Assembly (NCBI RefSeq): GCF_001591665.1
Contig: NZ_BCVI01000012.1
Coordinates: forward strand, 1-64,000
Direction of reading: 5' to 3'
Length of the DNA: 64,000 nucleotides
Origin: Neobacillus soli NBRC 102451
GTDB lineage: Bacteria > Bacillota > Bacilli > Bacillales > Cytobacillaceae
The position numbers were made by a program, and so were the translations under genes. The notes below the pieces were generated by a model. The model searched no databases, was not told the origin of the DNA, and was given only the letters and a program-made list of their open reading frames with translations. Positions 63,570 through 64,000 of the stretch are shown here, piece by piece; the stretch's first letter is position 1, and each line of letters opens with the position of its first letter.

Positions 63570-64000
63570 ATGAATCATTCCAATCACTATTTCTTTGCTG
63601 TTAGAATTCCCGAGGAAACAAAAATAATCATGGGGAACCATATCGAGAAAATAAAGGAAGTTCTCCCGTTTAGCCGCTGGGTCAACCATCAAGATCTGCA
63701 TATAACATTGGCGTTTCTAGGTGCCGCTCCACCTGAAAAACGTGAGGATGCGGAAAAGAATGTGAAAGAGGTAATCGTGGAATCTAAAGCGCTAACACTG
63801 GGAATCAATCGGCTAGGCTTTTTCGGCAGTGAAGATTCACCCCGTGTGTTTTGGGCGGACACGGAGGAAAGTGAACATTTACAATTAATCAGGAAAAAGG
63901 TGTTTGCAGCGTGCGGGAAGGCCGGATTTCAACTGGAAACAAGACCGTTCCGCCCTCATATAACACTTGCAAGAAAGTGGATTGGTGATGAACCTTTTCA
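63570..64000 (+). CDS. thpR: RNA 2',3'-cyclic phosphodiesterase (ThpR/LigT, YtlP), partial
   Basis: The first 143 codons are visible; the gene runs off the window. Both HxTx motifs of the 2H phosphodiesterase superfamily are present: LHITLAFLG and PHITLARK. YFFAVRIPEE is the usual start. Family enzymes open 2',3'-cyclic phosphates at RNA ends. ATG 63570 has TAAGGGAC 10-13 nt upstream. It was found by direct translation, since it has no stop within the window. Confidence 0.9.
   Translation, partial: MNHSNHYFFAVRIPEETKIIMGNHIEKIKEVLPFSRWVNHQDLHITLAFLGAAPPEKREDAEKNVKEVIVESKALTLGINRLGFFGSEDSPRVFWADTEESEHLQLIRKKVFAACGKAGFQLETRPFRPHITLARKWIGDEPF

Overview
The window is a chromosomal segment of a low-GC, endospore-forming Bacillaceae. 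Gene content and order follow the Bacillus subtilis 'yt' region (menFDHBEC, ytiB, ytjA, luxS, ytkD, ytlACD, ytmAB, pckA-metK, asnB, ytoA, ytpA, ytpB, ytqAB, leuS, ytgP, pepV). A Cse60 sporulation gene, strong AGGAGG-type ribosome sites, TTG/GTG starts, an S-box and a T-box all fit. Assignment to a Neobacillus- or Mesobacillus-like lineage is a guess; no rRNA is present.

Layout. 1-211: tRNA-Ser(GCU) and tRNA-Glu(UUC) with a terminator. 672-8591: overlapping glycogen operon glgBCDAP. 8685-17437: menaquinone genes, menA divergent from menFDHB and menEC. 17487-22003: small genes, a Zur-boxed zinc-binding lipoprotein, carbonic anhydrase, yidD, luxS, ytzI, ytkD. 22023-25821: a nitrate/sulfonate/thiamine-precursor-type ABC importer and a peptidase-like hydrolase. 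26075-29476: divergent pckA and SAM-riboswitch-controlled metK. 29700-32600: an accessory island with a decayed IS3-family element, a frameshifted secreted protein and an orphan membrane protein. 33065-41527: asnB, ytoA, ytpA, ytpB, the tRNA-modification pair ytqAB, small genes, yttB. 41687-44746: T-box leuS and a rhodanese. 44833-45231: two tandem-repeat arrays. 45343-49894: small membrane genes, cse60, ytfP, ytgP (MurJ), a pseudouridine synthase. 49951-52465: an alpha/beta hydrolase, a most unusual regulator, and PerR-boxed dps. 52478-60662: accessory genes, including a beta-propeller protein, an internally deleted Uma2 gene, Escherichia-type speD, an AAA ATPase between two copies of a ~145-bp repeat, an ArsR/SRPBCC pair, an amino-acid permease and ytzE. 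61125-64000: pepV-dat and a partial RNA ligase-like thpR.

The most interesting object is the 343-residue protein at 50751-51782. It joins an N-terminal helix-turn-helix to what reads as the nucleotide-binding and C-terminal domains of an F1-ATPase beta subunit whose Walker A Lys and Thr are lost. It has its own promoter with a palindrome at the -10 and is translationally coupled to an alpha/beta hydrolase. I know of no described family with this architecture. The second theme is non-coding: three arrays with unrelated unit sequences share a strict 20-21 bp period (two DNA turns), and a ~145-bp structured repeat has two full copies and two fragments.

All calls rest on reading the sequence and remembered family knowledge. 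No database search was run.
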